From Orobanche coerulescens (lineage: Eukaryota > Streptophyta > Magnoliopsida > Lamiales > Orobanchaceae): DNA of 64,000 nt. The notes under the pieces were generated by a model. That model was given only the letters and a program-made list of their open reading frames with translations, had not been told where the DNA came from and did not search any database. Every line of letters begins with the position of its first letter. Position 1 is the stretch's first letter. This document shows positions 22,149 to 32,531 of the stretch, piece by piece. Made by a program: the position numbers and the translations under genes. The stretch covers positions 1,227,501 through 1,291,500 of the forward strand of contig CM065819.1 in NCBI GenBank assembly GCA_033398695.1, given 5' to 3'.

Positions 22149-23689
22149 CTACGGAAATGGGACAGGTGGCACATAGGCTGTCAGATTATCTGGAAACAAT
22201 TTCGAGCTCTTAGAAACTTGTGATTTTTCAGATGCCGAATTTTTCTTCCCCTCATCCTCATTTATCTTTTTGTTCCTCTCGGGCTGGTCACACACTTCCT
22301 TCCCACTTTTCAAACCAATGGCATTAATACTCTCTCTGGGGTTCGTCTCAGTTGTACTTGGAAAGGTACCCTCAGGGCGGGCTGTTAACACATTTGCTAT
22401 TTGTCCCAATTGGACTTCCATGTTGCGAATAGAAGTGGAATGGTTTTGCAAGGTTGCTTCCGTACGGGTCATGAACTGACTCGTATTTGCTGCTAATTTC
22501 GTCATTGCTTCCTCTAGAGATATTTTTGGAGCGAGAGGAGGTTGTTGTTGGTGTTGAGCAAACTGAGGTTGATTTAAGTTTTGTCCGTTTTCCACGAAAA
22601 GTTAGGGTGATTTCGCCACCCCGGATTATATGTGTTGGAGTACGGATTGTTCTGCCGATTCCCGTTCCCCACAAATTGAGCTTGTTCCATCGGATGTTGC
22701 TCGAAAGGATTTCCAACTTGGCACTCTGCGCTAGGATGAGACCCGTTGCACCAATTACATGATTCTGTAGTGACGGTAGAAGGAGCATGTGAAAAAGCTT
22801 GAAGTTGCTGAGTTAAGGCGGCAACTTGGGCCGATAGTGTAGATATTGGATCATTATTGGAGATTTCCATTACTCGTTTCGGGATCACTCGTTCGGAATG
22901 CCACTGATAAGCATTTGCAGCCATTGCCTCCAATAGAGAATGAGCTTCCGCCATAGTCTTTCCCATTAACGCTCCTCCAGCGGCTGCATCAACAAGAGTG
23001 CGTGTAGAAGCACTCAATCCGTTATAAAAGGTTTGGATTTGTAGCCAATCCGGTAATCCATGGTGTGGGCATCTCCATAATAAATCCTTGTATCGCTCCC
23101 ATGCTTCGTGAAGCGACTCCATATCAAATTGCCCGAAGGTGGTTATCTCATTCCTAAGTCTCGCTGTCTTTGATGGTGGAAAGAACTTAGCCAGGAAGGC
23201 TTGTGCTAATTCCGCCCAAGTCGTGATAGAGCGCGGTGGTAGTGAATTCACCCAAAATTTGGCTTTGTCCCTTAGAGAGAAAGGGAAAAGCTGCAGACGA
23301 ATAGCATCATCAGTGACACCATTATTCTTGAAGGTGTCACAAATCTCGAGAAATGAAGCAATGTGTGCGTCGGGATGATCGTTTTCCAGTCCACAAAAAT
23401 GGCTTGCTTGCACCATCTGAATAATAGCCGGCTTAATCTCGAAGTTGTTCGCTTGGATAGTTGGACGCCGAATCCCCGAAAAGTTTGCATTGATTTGTGG
23501 CATTGCATAATCTCGGAGTGCTAATGCCGGTTGAGCTTGCTGAATAGGGTTGTCTCCTCCGTGGTTTTCCGTGTTATCGGCCATGGTGTCTTTTGCTAGT
23601 AGCTTGCGCTTTTCCTTCTTGTTTTTCCGAAGAGTGCGCTCGAGTTCAGTATCCAAAGGTAGTAGGCCTTCGTTACCGAATTTTCTCAT
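22149..23689 (-). pseudogene. gag: Athila-type gag of element D, one frameshift
   Basis: ATG at 23689 (MRKFGNEGLLPLDTELERTL). The central gag core includes FPFSLRDKAKFWVNSLPP, AFLAKFFPPSKTARLRNEI and HEAWERYKDLLWRCPHHGLP (about 23050-23330), then QTFYNGLSASTRTLVDAAAG, which are hallmarks of Athila gag. A Cys-rich ESCNWCNGSHPSAEC (near 22740) replaces the usual knuckle. A frameshift near 22580 moves the last 145 codons to another frame, which closes at 22149. Length before the shift (371 codons) is normal. It would encapsidate the RNA of D and possibly of F. Confidence 0.85.
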
Positions 23690-23800
23690 GCACTAACCAG
23701 AAATTCCTGAAAGGAAAACAAATAAATAAAATTAGATAAAAATAAAATAATGTTCAAATTAGACTAGAAATACTGAAATCGATATTAGTAAAATAATCAG

Positions 23801-23818
23801 TCCCCGGCAACGGCGCCA
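23801..23818 (-). other. Primer binding site of element D (tRNA-Asp type)
   Basis: Minus strand TGGCGCCGTTGCCGGGGA, perfect and identical to the first primer site of F (31692-31709). Confidence 0.9.
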
Positions 23819-23824
23819 AAAACT

Positions 23825-25142
23825 TGTTGCGAGATTTTTTGAACGCAAGTGCACGTTATCGTAAACAAGTAATAAAGTGATAAGTAAGATATCGTTCCCA
23901 CGAGGACTGACTTACTAACTACCAATTTATGAGTATTCTAATTTTATCTGAACGATCGAAATTGGAGGTGCAATTAAAAAGAATAAATAGTAAAATCGAT
24001 TGTTTGAAGAAAGAAAATCAAATAAGGAATTAATCTAGGATTGTGAATCCACCTCGGTTTATCCGAATTACTCTCGATTATATGAATTTAATGATTTCCC
24101 AATTTATTGAAGGTGAAGGTTGCTAAAATACTCTACCGCCTCTCCCGAGGTCAATAGATTTTTTCTAAGGCGAATAACACACTCTATTCCTAGGTGAATT
24201 AATTCGACAATAGGCAAAAAGCACGGAATCTTCAGAGAGGCCACGTAATTCCTATGAGTATATTCCTATCTCACAAGATAAAACGGTTCTCACCAATTTT
24301 TCCTACCAACTCTCCTCTCCCGATTCGAGTTGCGTAATTAAAACAATTCAATTATAGGCCACACAATTGAAAGCATTAAGAACAATTGGGGAAAACTCAA
24401 TAGAAAATGGAATTATATTGATAATGAAAAATCGAAAGTTAATTCAACAAAACCTCGGTTTCATCAAAATCCTAGAACAGGGTTCTAACATGACATGCTA
24501 GAAATTAAAAATACAAAAAGAATTAAAGAAAGCATAAAAATCAAACGCAGTCGAAGAACTCGGATTCCTCCGTTCTCTAGCTTCCGCGCTCTTCTTCTCG
24601 ATGTTTTTCTTCTTCTCTTTGATTCCTCGATGGTTCGATTCTTCTCTTTGATTCCTCGATGATTCGATTCCCTTCTTTTCAGACCTTCACTCCCTATTTA
24701 TAACCATCAGTCATCTCCAAAACGCGTCCGTGGATTAGATCGAGAATAGGCTCCAAAAACAGCCCAGAAAGGCGGCAAATCCATCAAAACCGCCCTGTGG
24801 GCCGCGACTCAGTAAGTATGTGCCGCGGCCCTTAATGCTCAGCGCCTTATACCTGGGCGCATTTTTCTTCATGGGCCGTGGCTCAGCTTCAACGTGCTGC
24901 GGCCCCCGGTACAGTTGGTTCAGCGCCTTGCTGTGCCGTGCGTGTGTCGCGGCTCAGCTTCATTGTGCCGCGGCCCCAGGTCAAAAATTGTCGTTTTGGC
25001 CCGTTTTTCGCCATTCGAGCTTCCGGACTCCAATTTCCTGCAAAACATATAAGAATAGTGCATTAAAAGCTCATTTATGCAGATTTAGACTTAAAATGGA
25101 TATAAAATAATGATAAATAAATGCATAAAAATACGCCTAATA
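23825..25142 (-). repeat. 5' LTR of element D
   Basis: 1318 bp, same length as the 3' LTR, with a few percent differences. The first base pair has decayed (TATTAGGCG instead of TGTTAGGCG). TATAAATA on the minus strand at 24695-24702. Three GCCGCGGC pairs at about 24797-24990. Confidence 0.92.
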
Positions 25143-26507
25143 GCAACCCATACGGTTTCTATTCTATCATTCTTTATAAAGTGTTGTCTAACACCAACCC
25201 ATCTAATGGATGATTCGATCTTCTTTTATCCGTAGTTCACTTGCCCTCAACCCATTCGGTTTCTATGGCTCGCTGAACTATCTATGTTTAAATATCAACT
25301 CCTATTAGTTTGGCAATTGAATCTTACCCGGCATCCTATACGGTTTCTAGGACTTTGATTTGTCACCACCAAAGGCATCTAATGCACTCTAGGAATTTAT
25401 CAACCTTCGTAAAAAATATTACCCCGACATACTCGGAAGAATAATATTTCAGTTTAGATTTCAATTTTCTATGAGTTTGATGGAGGGTAGGAAACCTCGT
25501 AACCTTTATAACTTAGTGTTTTTAAGTGGGAGTTTAACGTGATTATATGTTACACTTTGCACATTAATCCATTTATAAGCGCGGTTTGTCGGTTTGTTTG
25601 TATGTCATACAATATGAAAACATACATAACCTAAAACTAACAATATGCAGTTCATAGACCGTTCCTAAGTATCGAGTCTTCATCAACTCGAAAAAAACAC
25701 AAGTAATCTTTGCAAGTCTTGAATCTTCGTCTTCATGGCGGTTCGTCCTCGGCTCTTCATCACAGCTAATTTATTACATTTATAAAATTTGAATCCTATA
25801 TACTAAAAAAATAAATAGTCTCAAAACGACCATTACAACCCCATCAAATAAAGATTCAAATTACTAAGTCCATGAACTACATCACCATTCAAAAATAATG
25901 CAACCATTACATTAAAATAAATGGCAATATGGATTAATCTAAATATTGATCTAATCAACAAAAAATAGTCCAACTATTAGAATTAATCCACTTAATTCAC
26001 ATAACCGTTAATTTTAATTTGTTCCGGACAAAATAAATATATCATTAAATTAATTACCTTCAAAATTAAATTACCATAATTATATTTTAGTCAAATTAAA
26101 TCCAATTTAATTTGTGGGAAATTAATTTATCGAACCAAAATATAAAAATGGAGTCGAAAAACACAAGGCCCGGGCCAAGTCCGCGGCCCGGCAGGGGCCT
26201 GCCCACCCCAGCCGAGCAGCCCAAAATAGGCATGGGCGCTGTCGGGTCCGTCCATTTTTCCGGCTCATTTAAACCGTCCCCAATCCAAAAAAAAAATATT
26301 TTTTTAATTTTTATATTACACAATTAAATCAGTTTTTCAAAAGAAAAATAGATTTATATTGTAACATAAAATCATGAAAAATAATTTTTAGATCAACAAT
26401 TAAACATCAACAATTAAAATAGTTATGATTCTAAATAAAAAGAGTAACCAATCATTCCAAATTCAAATATCGAATATACGATCGCATAAACCTCTCTCCG
26501 ATACCAC
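25143..26507 (-). other. Leader of copia element E, part 2, with primer site
   Basis: AT-rich leader aligning with 53391-54770 of element H. A GC-rich block of about 150 bp (26150-26290) sits at the same place as a different GC-rich block in H. The primer site on the minus strand is TGGTATCGGAGAG (26496-26506). No ORF. Confidence 0.75.
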
Positions 26508-28073
26508 TGTTGGGATTCAGTGATAAAATCGAGATACACAGCAGAAAATAAACCTGTCCAACCGAATAAAACCAAACCCCAAAAATGGATCGATCAAGCA
26601 TCGTATAAACGAATATAAAATGGCGAAGATACAATTTAGAAGTCATACCCTCATAGACCTTTGATAATATCTTCTTGAAGGAAAAATTCCCGAGCCAAGC
26701 TTTGATTGTTTCTGGTCACCAACACGAACACGAATCCGATTCGTTCTAGCTTGATGAATGATCAAACACTGAAAATGTCGAGTGCCTCTATGTTGTCATG
26801 CCTCGGATATTGATTGGAAAAATAATATATCAATTCGTTCTCAAAGAACACGGCGAGGAATTGATACGGTATTTTTCTTATCTTCTCTTCTTCCTTTTCT
26901 TTCTCTCAAAGATGAACAAGAAAAAGAAAATAAATTTTTTTTCTCCTCCCACAAAGCTCACGGCTGCATTGTGTGTGCTAGTGTGTGTTTTACTTGGTCT
27001 TCATCAAATGAAAGACTAACATATATAATATAGCAATATGAGATCAAATGATGAGATATGATATCTCATCCATTTGTCTATCCCACATGAAGAAGAAAAC
27101 AAATTGAAGGTAAGTGGAAGGTGAGGGGTGGCGGCCTCAAGTTGTCAAGGTGAGAAAATGAGCCGAGCCACTCGGTTTGTGTACCGTACGTTAAGTATAC
27201 TTCGTTTTATCTCAAATTTATTTATACTTAATTAATTACTCCAATTAATTAATTTTATCCAATACAAAATTATAATAATTTATTTCCAAGAAATAATTAT
27301 TTATGAATTAAATTAATCACCCGATAATTAATTTCAATTCACAAGACTGCTTGATTTATCAAATAAATTCAAATAGATATCCAATATCCAATATTAATGA
27401 AGAGATAATAAATACCTATTTTATCCATCAAATATCCTTGTGCGCGACTCTATAGGTCCGTCTCAGTCGGCAATGGGAGGAGCCAATGAGTACGGGTAAC
27501 ACTTAGCCAGTATAGTGCTCCGTACCGTAACCTAACTAAGAACGAATGAACGAATCATTCCAAAACCATTATGTCGTGAATACAGTATACATATAAACTC
27601 TTCAATCTTATGTCTCAGTCAAGTATTAGGGTCACGGTAAAGTCAGACCCTATTCTATCTTGACTCTATGCATTTGTTAATACAAACCGAGGTCACCGAG
27701 CTCTCGTGTATCAAATACAACTAGCTCTAACTGCTTTGACCAAAGACTTATGATCTCATTTTCCATTAACCGTATAGGACATTTACCTGCTCACTAATAG
27801 GAGAAAGAATCCTATCTTGGTATTCAGTAGAGACTGCTACTTGCCCACTAAGTTGAATTTCGAGGTTGACCCCACCAACCGACGATTAGATCGAACTACT
27901 CTAATGACTAACTTAATGTCACAAGCACATCTCCTACTGAAACCTCAAGTCAAAGGTCCATGTATACCTATCACAATCTTTCGATTCCTCCGAATAAATC
28001 TTCAAGTTCAAGATACGCACGGAAAGCTCCAGAATATGATCATACTAAGAACTTGAGCTCTAATCAAACTCAC
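26508..28073 (-). repeat. Copia 5' LTR of element E, promoter-distal and U5 part
   Basis: Minus strand, collinear with the last 1.5 kb of the H LTRs, ending CTGAATCCCAACA. It has lost its first 320 bp here; those are found in opposite orientation at 29579-29897. The breakpoint coincides with the edge of the inverted segment. Confidence 0.8.
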
Positions 28074-28456
28074 ACGTGACCATGAAAAGGGTCGAAACAA
28101 TAAATACGAAAGTGGATACTCACAACTTTGGGAAATTACAAAATGGCCCAAAATGCCCGAAAATCACGATATGTGATCGAATAACCAAACCAAAGTTCAC
28201 AACACGTCTAACAAAGTTAAACGGACTTACGGGAGACTCGAAACAATAGTTTCGTACGAGATTCGCGAGGATCGAACTCAAGTGCGAAAAAGTCGCTAAA
28301 AAGCACGGAACTCACACAACGACGCCAAATGAACTCGGATGTTAAAAAGTGCAGAACTAATCATTCTCAGAATGACGAAACGGTCACAAGCGAGCCATTA
28401 AAACGGACTCCTGCCAAAAAAGAAATTTATCGAAAATCGAAATTTTGGATATTACA
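28074..28456 (-). repeat. First 383 bp of solo LTR X1 (inverted segment)
   Basis: Minus strand, starts TGTAATATCC at 28456 and follows the first 380 bp of LTR X2 (59092-59475) closely. The rest of X1 continues in plus orientation at 29898. Adjacent bases 28457-28461 (CTGAA on the minus strand) match 40859-40863 and form its target duplication. Confidence 0.85.
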
Positions 28457-28461
28457 TTCAG

Positions 28462-28864
28462 TAGAACTCTCAAATATCAACGGTTGCTAGTGAGAGGTAT
28501 CACCAATAGTCTGACTAACACTCCCCCTCTGTTTGAGACAGTGGTTATGGTTCTCTCTGCTGGTCATGAGTCGTTTAGGCCTGTATAGTCTCCATAAATA
28601 TCGCCATCTGAGTCATTTGGGCCACCATATCCTGCATCAGTAAATTTTCATCTATTTGTTCTGTTTGGTCTTCCGAGTACAGCTTCTCGAACAAGAATCA
28701 CTTTCCATCGGAGAAATGGTAGCACTATTAACCGAGTAGGCGGCACCACTGCCTGTCGGACTTTGATCCATCACCGCATTCACATGCGTATTAACTTGTG
28801 GTGTTGTTTCAGCTCGCTCCGCGGCCTGGGACATCATGCCACGTCCTCTGGTTCCTCTTTCTAT
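28462..28864 (-). pseudogene. gag: gag N-terminus of gypsy element G (inverted segment)
   Basis: Aligns with the first 130 codons of B's gag; the start codon has become ATA (28862-28864). Recognisable blocks are QDMVAQMTQMA (near 28620) and, in another frame, QRGSVSQTIGDTSH then FESSTE (28462-28530). The protein stops mid-domain at the X1 insertion point; the next residues of the same domain (ADIVHWLEHLEKLF) are at 40866, on the plus strand. Confidence 0.8.
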
Positions 28865-29578
28865 ATTGAAAGCATGAAAATCACAATCATGAGCATAGCC
28901 TAATCAAATGTCATTATTTAATCAAAACACGCTAAGTTAATAACATCGAGAGCCACATGCTCCAATTAATAAACCATTCGCACAAACTATGCCAAAAATA
29001 GCCTCTTATTTCGACATAATGTCAGAACGAATATATAAAGTCAAAGTTAAATCCGAGAATATCAACACGGTGATAAATTCCAATAACATAATCTGAAAAT
29101 ATCAATAAAATGATAGATTTCAACAACATAATTCGATAATATCAATAAAATGATACACTCGGAAAAATCAATCGAGAATATCAATACCATAGTAAACTCC
29201 AACAAGTCAACCGAGAATATCAATACCATGATAAACTCTATCAATTAAACCGAGACTATCAATACCATGATAAACTCCAGCAATTCAGGCGAGAATATCA
29301 ATACAATGATAAACTCTAACAGATTAACAAAATGATCAATCAAAAATATTAGTTCAGTCTTGCCAGTAATTAAATTATGGTACATAATCACATACCGTAC
29401 TTCATAGGTGGGGTGGCACTTGCACATGTCACACGTGAAGCAAAGATCTCTTGATATTGGACTACTCAATGATAACTCATGAGGAGAAATAATTTGGATG
29501 GTAATATTCAAAAACCACGTTCCTATACCAATTTTTCACACCCCAATCCCGACTTTCATTACAGTGTCGGGAATCCCA
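28865..29578 (-). other. Leader, primer site and last 45 bp of the 5' LTR of element G (inverted segment)
   Basis: AT-rich leader with a repeated block of about 44 bp (GAGAATATCAATAC..., 29080-29310). Minus-strand primer site TGGTATAGGAACG at 29519-29530. From 29534 there are about 45 bp of LTR end (GGGATTGGGGTGTGA on the minus strand), cut by the copia LTR start at 29579. Confidence 0.65.
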
Positions 29579-29897
29579 TATTAGGAATATGCCCTCAAAT
29601 GCCACTCAGAGGATGAGAGAGTGAGAGCATTTTATTGTTATTATGAATATTATATTAAATAAGGCATTTATTATTTCTATATTATTGTATATCACAAGTA
29701 TTATGATTTGGTATATAAAATAATAGTCGTTTCATTTGAGAGCAAATATTCCACTTCTTATGGAGATAAGGAGATAGACACTGGAAGTGTTCAGGACTCG
29801 AATGCTTAATCGGTTCACAAATCGATAAAACTTAACTGGGCAGTAAGTTTAGACAAGACTTATAACATGTACTTTGACATGTAGAGTGCCTGGCAGA
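29579..29897 (+). repeat. First 319 bp of the copia LTR of element E (inverted segment)
   Basis: TATTAGGAATATGCCC onward matches the start of the H LTRs (43204, 58940; TG decayed to TA). It stops at about 29897 after GAGTGCCTG and is joined to the middle of LTR X1. Flipping 28074-29897 places it next to the remaining E LTR. Confidence 0.8.
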
Positions 29898-30409
29898 AGT
29901 TAACGCACGCTACTGGAAACGTAGCGTGCACTAACTGTTGGTCGCGTTCAGTCTAGAAGTTACTGGACTGAGATTTTTGGGCGATATATACCCTGATAGC
30001 GCACGCTAATCCAGAAGATTAGTGCACGCTAAGGCTGTCCAGCTTATAAACTAGACAGCAGTCATTATTCTCATTTTTTCACTTCCTTTCTTCTTCTTTC
30101 CGCGGGTTGATACGGGAGCGACTAGGGTTCGCGATCTTGGCCGATTTTGCTCAATCTAAATATGTTTTGGAGGTCTTTAGATGATTGTAACATCATCAAA
30201 TCCATTATTCTTCACCAGATCAAGGTAATTTCTTGATTTTTCTTCAAGTTGACTTTTTGAGAGTTTTTTCTTGATTCCGAATCCAATCCGGTTTAGATGA
30301 ATCGATTGGTATTAGACGTTGTTGTTAAACATGTTTTATGGATTGTATATCCATATCTTCGGTTCGTTTCAAGCCGAAGGGTGATTTCGATGTTCTTGAG
30401 GTGTAGTGA
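29898..30409 (+). repeat. Solo LTR X1, middle part, with palindromes and promoter
   Basis: Four TAGCGCACGCTA-like palindromes (29901-30032) directly upstream of a TATAAA box in the loop of an inverted repeat (CTGTCCAG / CTAGACAG, 30035-30058). Then transcribed leader matching X2 60090-60560. Cut at 30409 by F; continues at 39191. Confidence 0.85.
30035..30058 (+). promoter_or_regulatory. TATA box in hairpin loop, LTR X1
   Basis: Arms CTGTCCAG and CTAGACAG (one mismatch) flank CTTATAAA. Same layout as the LTR A promoter but with different arm sequence. Confidence 0.55.
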
Positions 30410-30580
30410 TGTTAAGCGTATTTTTATGCGCTTATTTATCACTAGTTTATATCCATTTTGAGCCTAAAAATGCATAAATGAGCTTTTAATGCACTATCTT
30501 TATATGTTTTGCAGGAAATTGGAGTCCGGAAGCCTAAATGACGAAAAAAAACGGGCAAAAATGAAGATTTTTGGGCAGGG

Positions 30581-30755
30581 GCCGCGGCACAAGGAAAGTG
30601 AGCCGCGGCACACGCACGGCACAGAAAGGCACCGAGCGAACTGTACTGTGAGCCGCCGCACAAGGAGAGTGAGCCGCGGCCCAGGAAGAAAACATGGGCC
30701 TAGGCATCCAGCGCTGAGCAGTAGGGGCCGCGGCACAGATTAAGTGAGACGCGGC
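30581..30755. repeat. GCCGCGGC pairs in F LTR1 (also 34315-34490 and 38084-38254)
   Basis: Three pairs, each 21 bp start to start with a 13-nt spacer ending GTGA. The pairs themselves are about 50 and 54 bp apart. LTR1 and LTR2 retain six palindromes each; LTR3 has lost about one and a half in a local rearrangement near 38215-38240. Confidence 0.9.
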
Positions 30756-30844
30756 CCATGAGGCGGTTTTGATGTGTTGGCCGCGATTCTGGGCCGTTTT
30801 TGGAGCAGTTTTCGACCCAAATTCCCGGACGCATTTTTGGAGGT

Positions 30845-30852
30845 TATAAATA
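30845..30852 (+). promoter_or_regulatory. TATA boxes of F (30845, 34579, 38343)
   Basis: TATAAATA about 90 bp downstream of the last palindrome in all three LTRs, followed by AGGGGTTTAAGGG. A typical pol II core promoter position. Confidence 0.7.
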
Positions 30853-31470
30853 GGGGTTTAAGGGCTGAAGACAGAGGAAGAGAAAATCGGAGGAAGGCAT
30901 CGCGGGATCGAAGAACACAAGGAGGAGATTTGTGGGCGACGACAAGACCACGGATCCATTACAGTTTTTCTTAATTTTTCCGTATCTTAGTTTCTAGATC
31001 TGTTCGAGTAGGGTTGTGATTGTAGCCGATTACATGACGGTTTGATTTATTTATTTTTATTTCAATTTACTCGTTATTCGTATTGAGTTGAATTTTTCTC
31101 ATTGTTCTTAATGCTTTTTAATTGTCTGGCCAACAGTTGAATTGTTTTGAATGTCTTTATGGATTCGGGAGATGAAATTTAGGCATAGTTCTCGTGAGAA
31201 TAATCATGATTTTCGTGAGATAGGGATATACTCATGGGAATTGTGAAGCCTATTTATTGTGGGAATTCTTGAACTGTTTTAGCTATTAATTATCTCATTC
31301 GAATAGGGATATATCGAGTTAATAATTCGTAGTATTTTCTATCGACCCTGGGAAAGACTTTAGAATAATTTAGGAATTCCTGGCTTACAATCAATTGAAT
31401 AAAGGTGAATTGAATTAAATAAACATCACTCCTGATGGTTTGAGGTGAAAATCATAATAATCCTACGCCC

Positions 31471-31501
<31 letters not shown>

Positions 31502-31691
31502 TATTATTTATTTTTCTGCAATTAGTTTAGAAATAAATTCTATATAATTGTTCTTCAAATAAAATTACGAGTCGACTATATTTTGGTACTTATATCAGTC
31601 CTCGAGGGAACGATATCTTACTTATCACTTTATTACTTGTTGACACCATGCACTGCGGCATAGTGTGAGGGATTTCCTCACAACAAGTTTT

Positions 31692-31709
31692 TGGCGCCGT
31701 TGCCGGGGA
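31692..31709 (+). other. Primer binding site, F copy 1
   Basis: TGGCGCCGTTGCCGGGGA, perfect tRNA-Asp type. In copy 2 (35464 onward) the site is damaged: TGGCGCCGTTAAGGGA. Confidence 0.9.
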
Positions 31710-31793
31710 TTGATTTTTCGCTAATATCAATACCAAGCGCCTCTAAATTTAATTTGAAGTTTTTTTAGTCTCTATATTTTTATTTTTTTTATT

Positions 31794-32531
31794 ATGTTTT
31801 CCTTTGATTATCGTGACCCTTGGTATTTCATAAATTTCGATAATCTTAATAATTTGCCTAATAGGGTCAGTCAGCCCCCTCACCCGAAACAAAAGACCAT
31901 GCTTGAACAATGTGTAGACGTTCTTAAAAATCCTGATAGTACCCCTCTTGAGCAAGAATGTGCAAGTCGTGGTCTTGAGATTCACTATGGTTATTTTTCA
32001 GCTCATAGATTTAGTAGTGAAATTGAGGGGGAGGTTGAGAAGAAAGACATGCTGAGTTTTAGGGTCGATCCCCCAGCACCTGATAATTACATAAAGTGTG
32101 ATGAGCTTGTAGAAGAAGTTACCATTGATGATGTTTCCAAAGAAATTTCATTAAATTGTCATCAAACTTCAACTAATAAGGTGAACACTTTTGTGCCTAA
32201 AATTTTATTAACGGTGCCGCGCATAATTTTTCCTAAATCCATAATGGGAGAGATTGACCCCATTACTTTTGATTTTGTTGAGGCTGATTCTTTGAGTTCT
32301 AATGGGGTTGTTCATGATATGTCTTTATTATTTACCCATTTGAACTCTGCTTATTTTTTCATACCTTATAAGTATTATATTCTTCCATTATTTTTTGGTT
32401 GTCCGCATAATTATTCTTACTCATTATTTTTGTTAACCAGGCATGAACCAAAGCCTTCCTTGTGGAATAAGAGGCTTATAGATTGCAAAAAGGGGGTATT
32501 CGGCAATCTCCCTAGAAAGAAGCCACGTTAA
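31794..32531 (+). CDS. 245-codon ORF of element F, function unknown
   Basis: Starts at ATG 31794, about 85 nt after the primer site, where gag would start in an Athila element. It ends TAA at 32531, just before the conserved ATGGGAGGCAACCCAT landmark. I do not recognise the protein. Visible: N-terminus MFSFDYRDPWYFIN; a central acidic stretch (EIEGEVEKKDML; DELVEEVTIDDVSKE); an aromatic, hydrophobic segment (YFFIPYKYYILPLFFG, residues about 195-210); and a basic C-terminus (GNLPRKKPR) that could be a nuclear signal. There is no zinc knuckle, protease or RT motif. The second copy differs by only a few codons downstream of a 2-nt frameshift. It could also be a fragment of an old captured or pol-derived sequence. 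Confidence 0.55.
   Translation: MFSFDYRDPWYFINFDNLNNLPNRVSQPPHPKQKTMLEQCVDVLKNPDSTPLEQECASRGLEIHYGYFSAHRFSSEIEGEVEKKDMLSFRVDPPAPDNYIKCDELVEEVTIDDVSKEISLNCHQTSTNKVNTFVPKILLTVPRIIFPKSIMGEIDPITFDFVEADSLSSNGVVHDMSLLFTHLNSAYFFIPYKYYILPLFFGCPHNYSYSLFLLTRHEPKPSLWNKRLIDCKKGVFGNLPRKKPR

Larger units (their letters stand above)
17311..25142 (-). mobile_element. Element D: Athila-type Ty3/gypsy element, pol deleted, TSD GCAAC
   Basis: Both 1318-bp LTRs and the target duplication GCAAC (17306-17310 and 25143-25147) are present, so the insertion is complete. Minus-strand order: 5' LTR, primer site complementary to tRNA-Asp, gag, protease remnant, a long 3' non-coding region, PPT, 3' LTR. RT, RNase H and integrase are missing, so D is non-autonomous. 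It is inserted in the leader of copia element E; removing D restores alignment with element H's leader. Confidence 0.92.
30410..31685 (+). repeat. F LTR1
   Basis: 1276 bp, TGTTAAGCGTATTT to CTCACAACA. Palindrome pairs 30581-30755, TATAAATA 30845-30852, a (TTA)n tract at about 31465-31510. Matches LTR2 in its right half only. Confidence 0.92.

Noticed and set aside
26150..26330. GC-rich ORFs on both strands in the E leader
   Set aside because: Short, overlapping antisense pairs in an untranslated leader.
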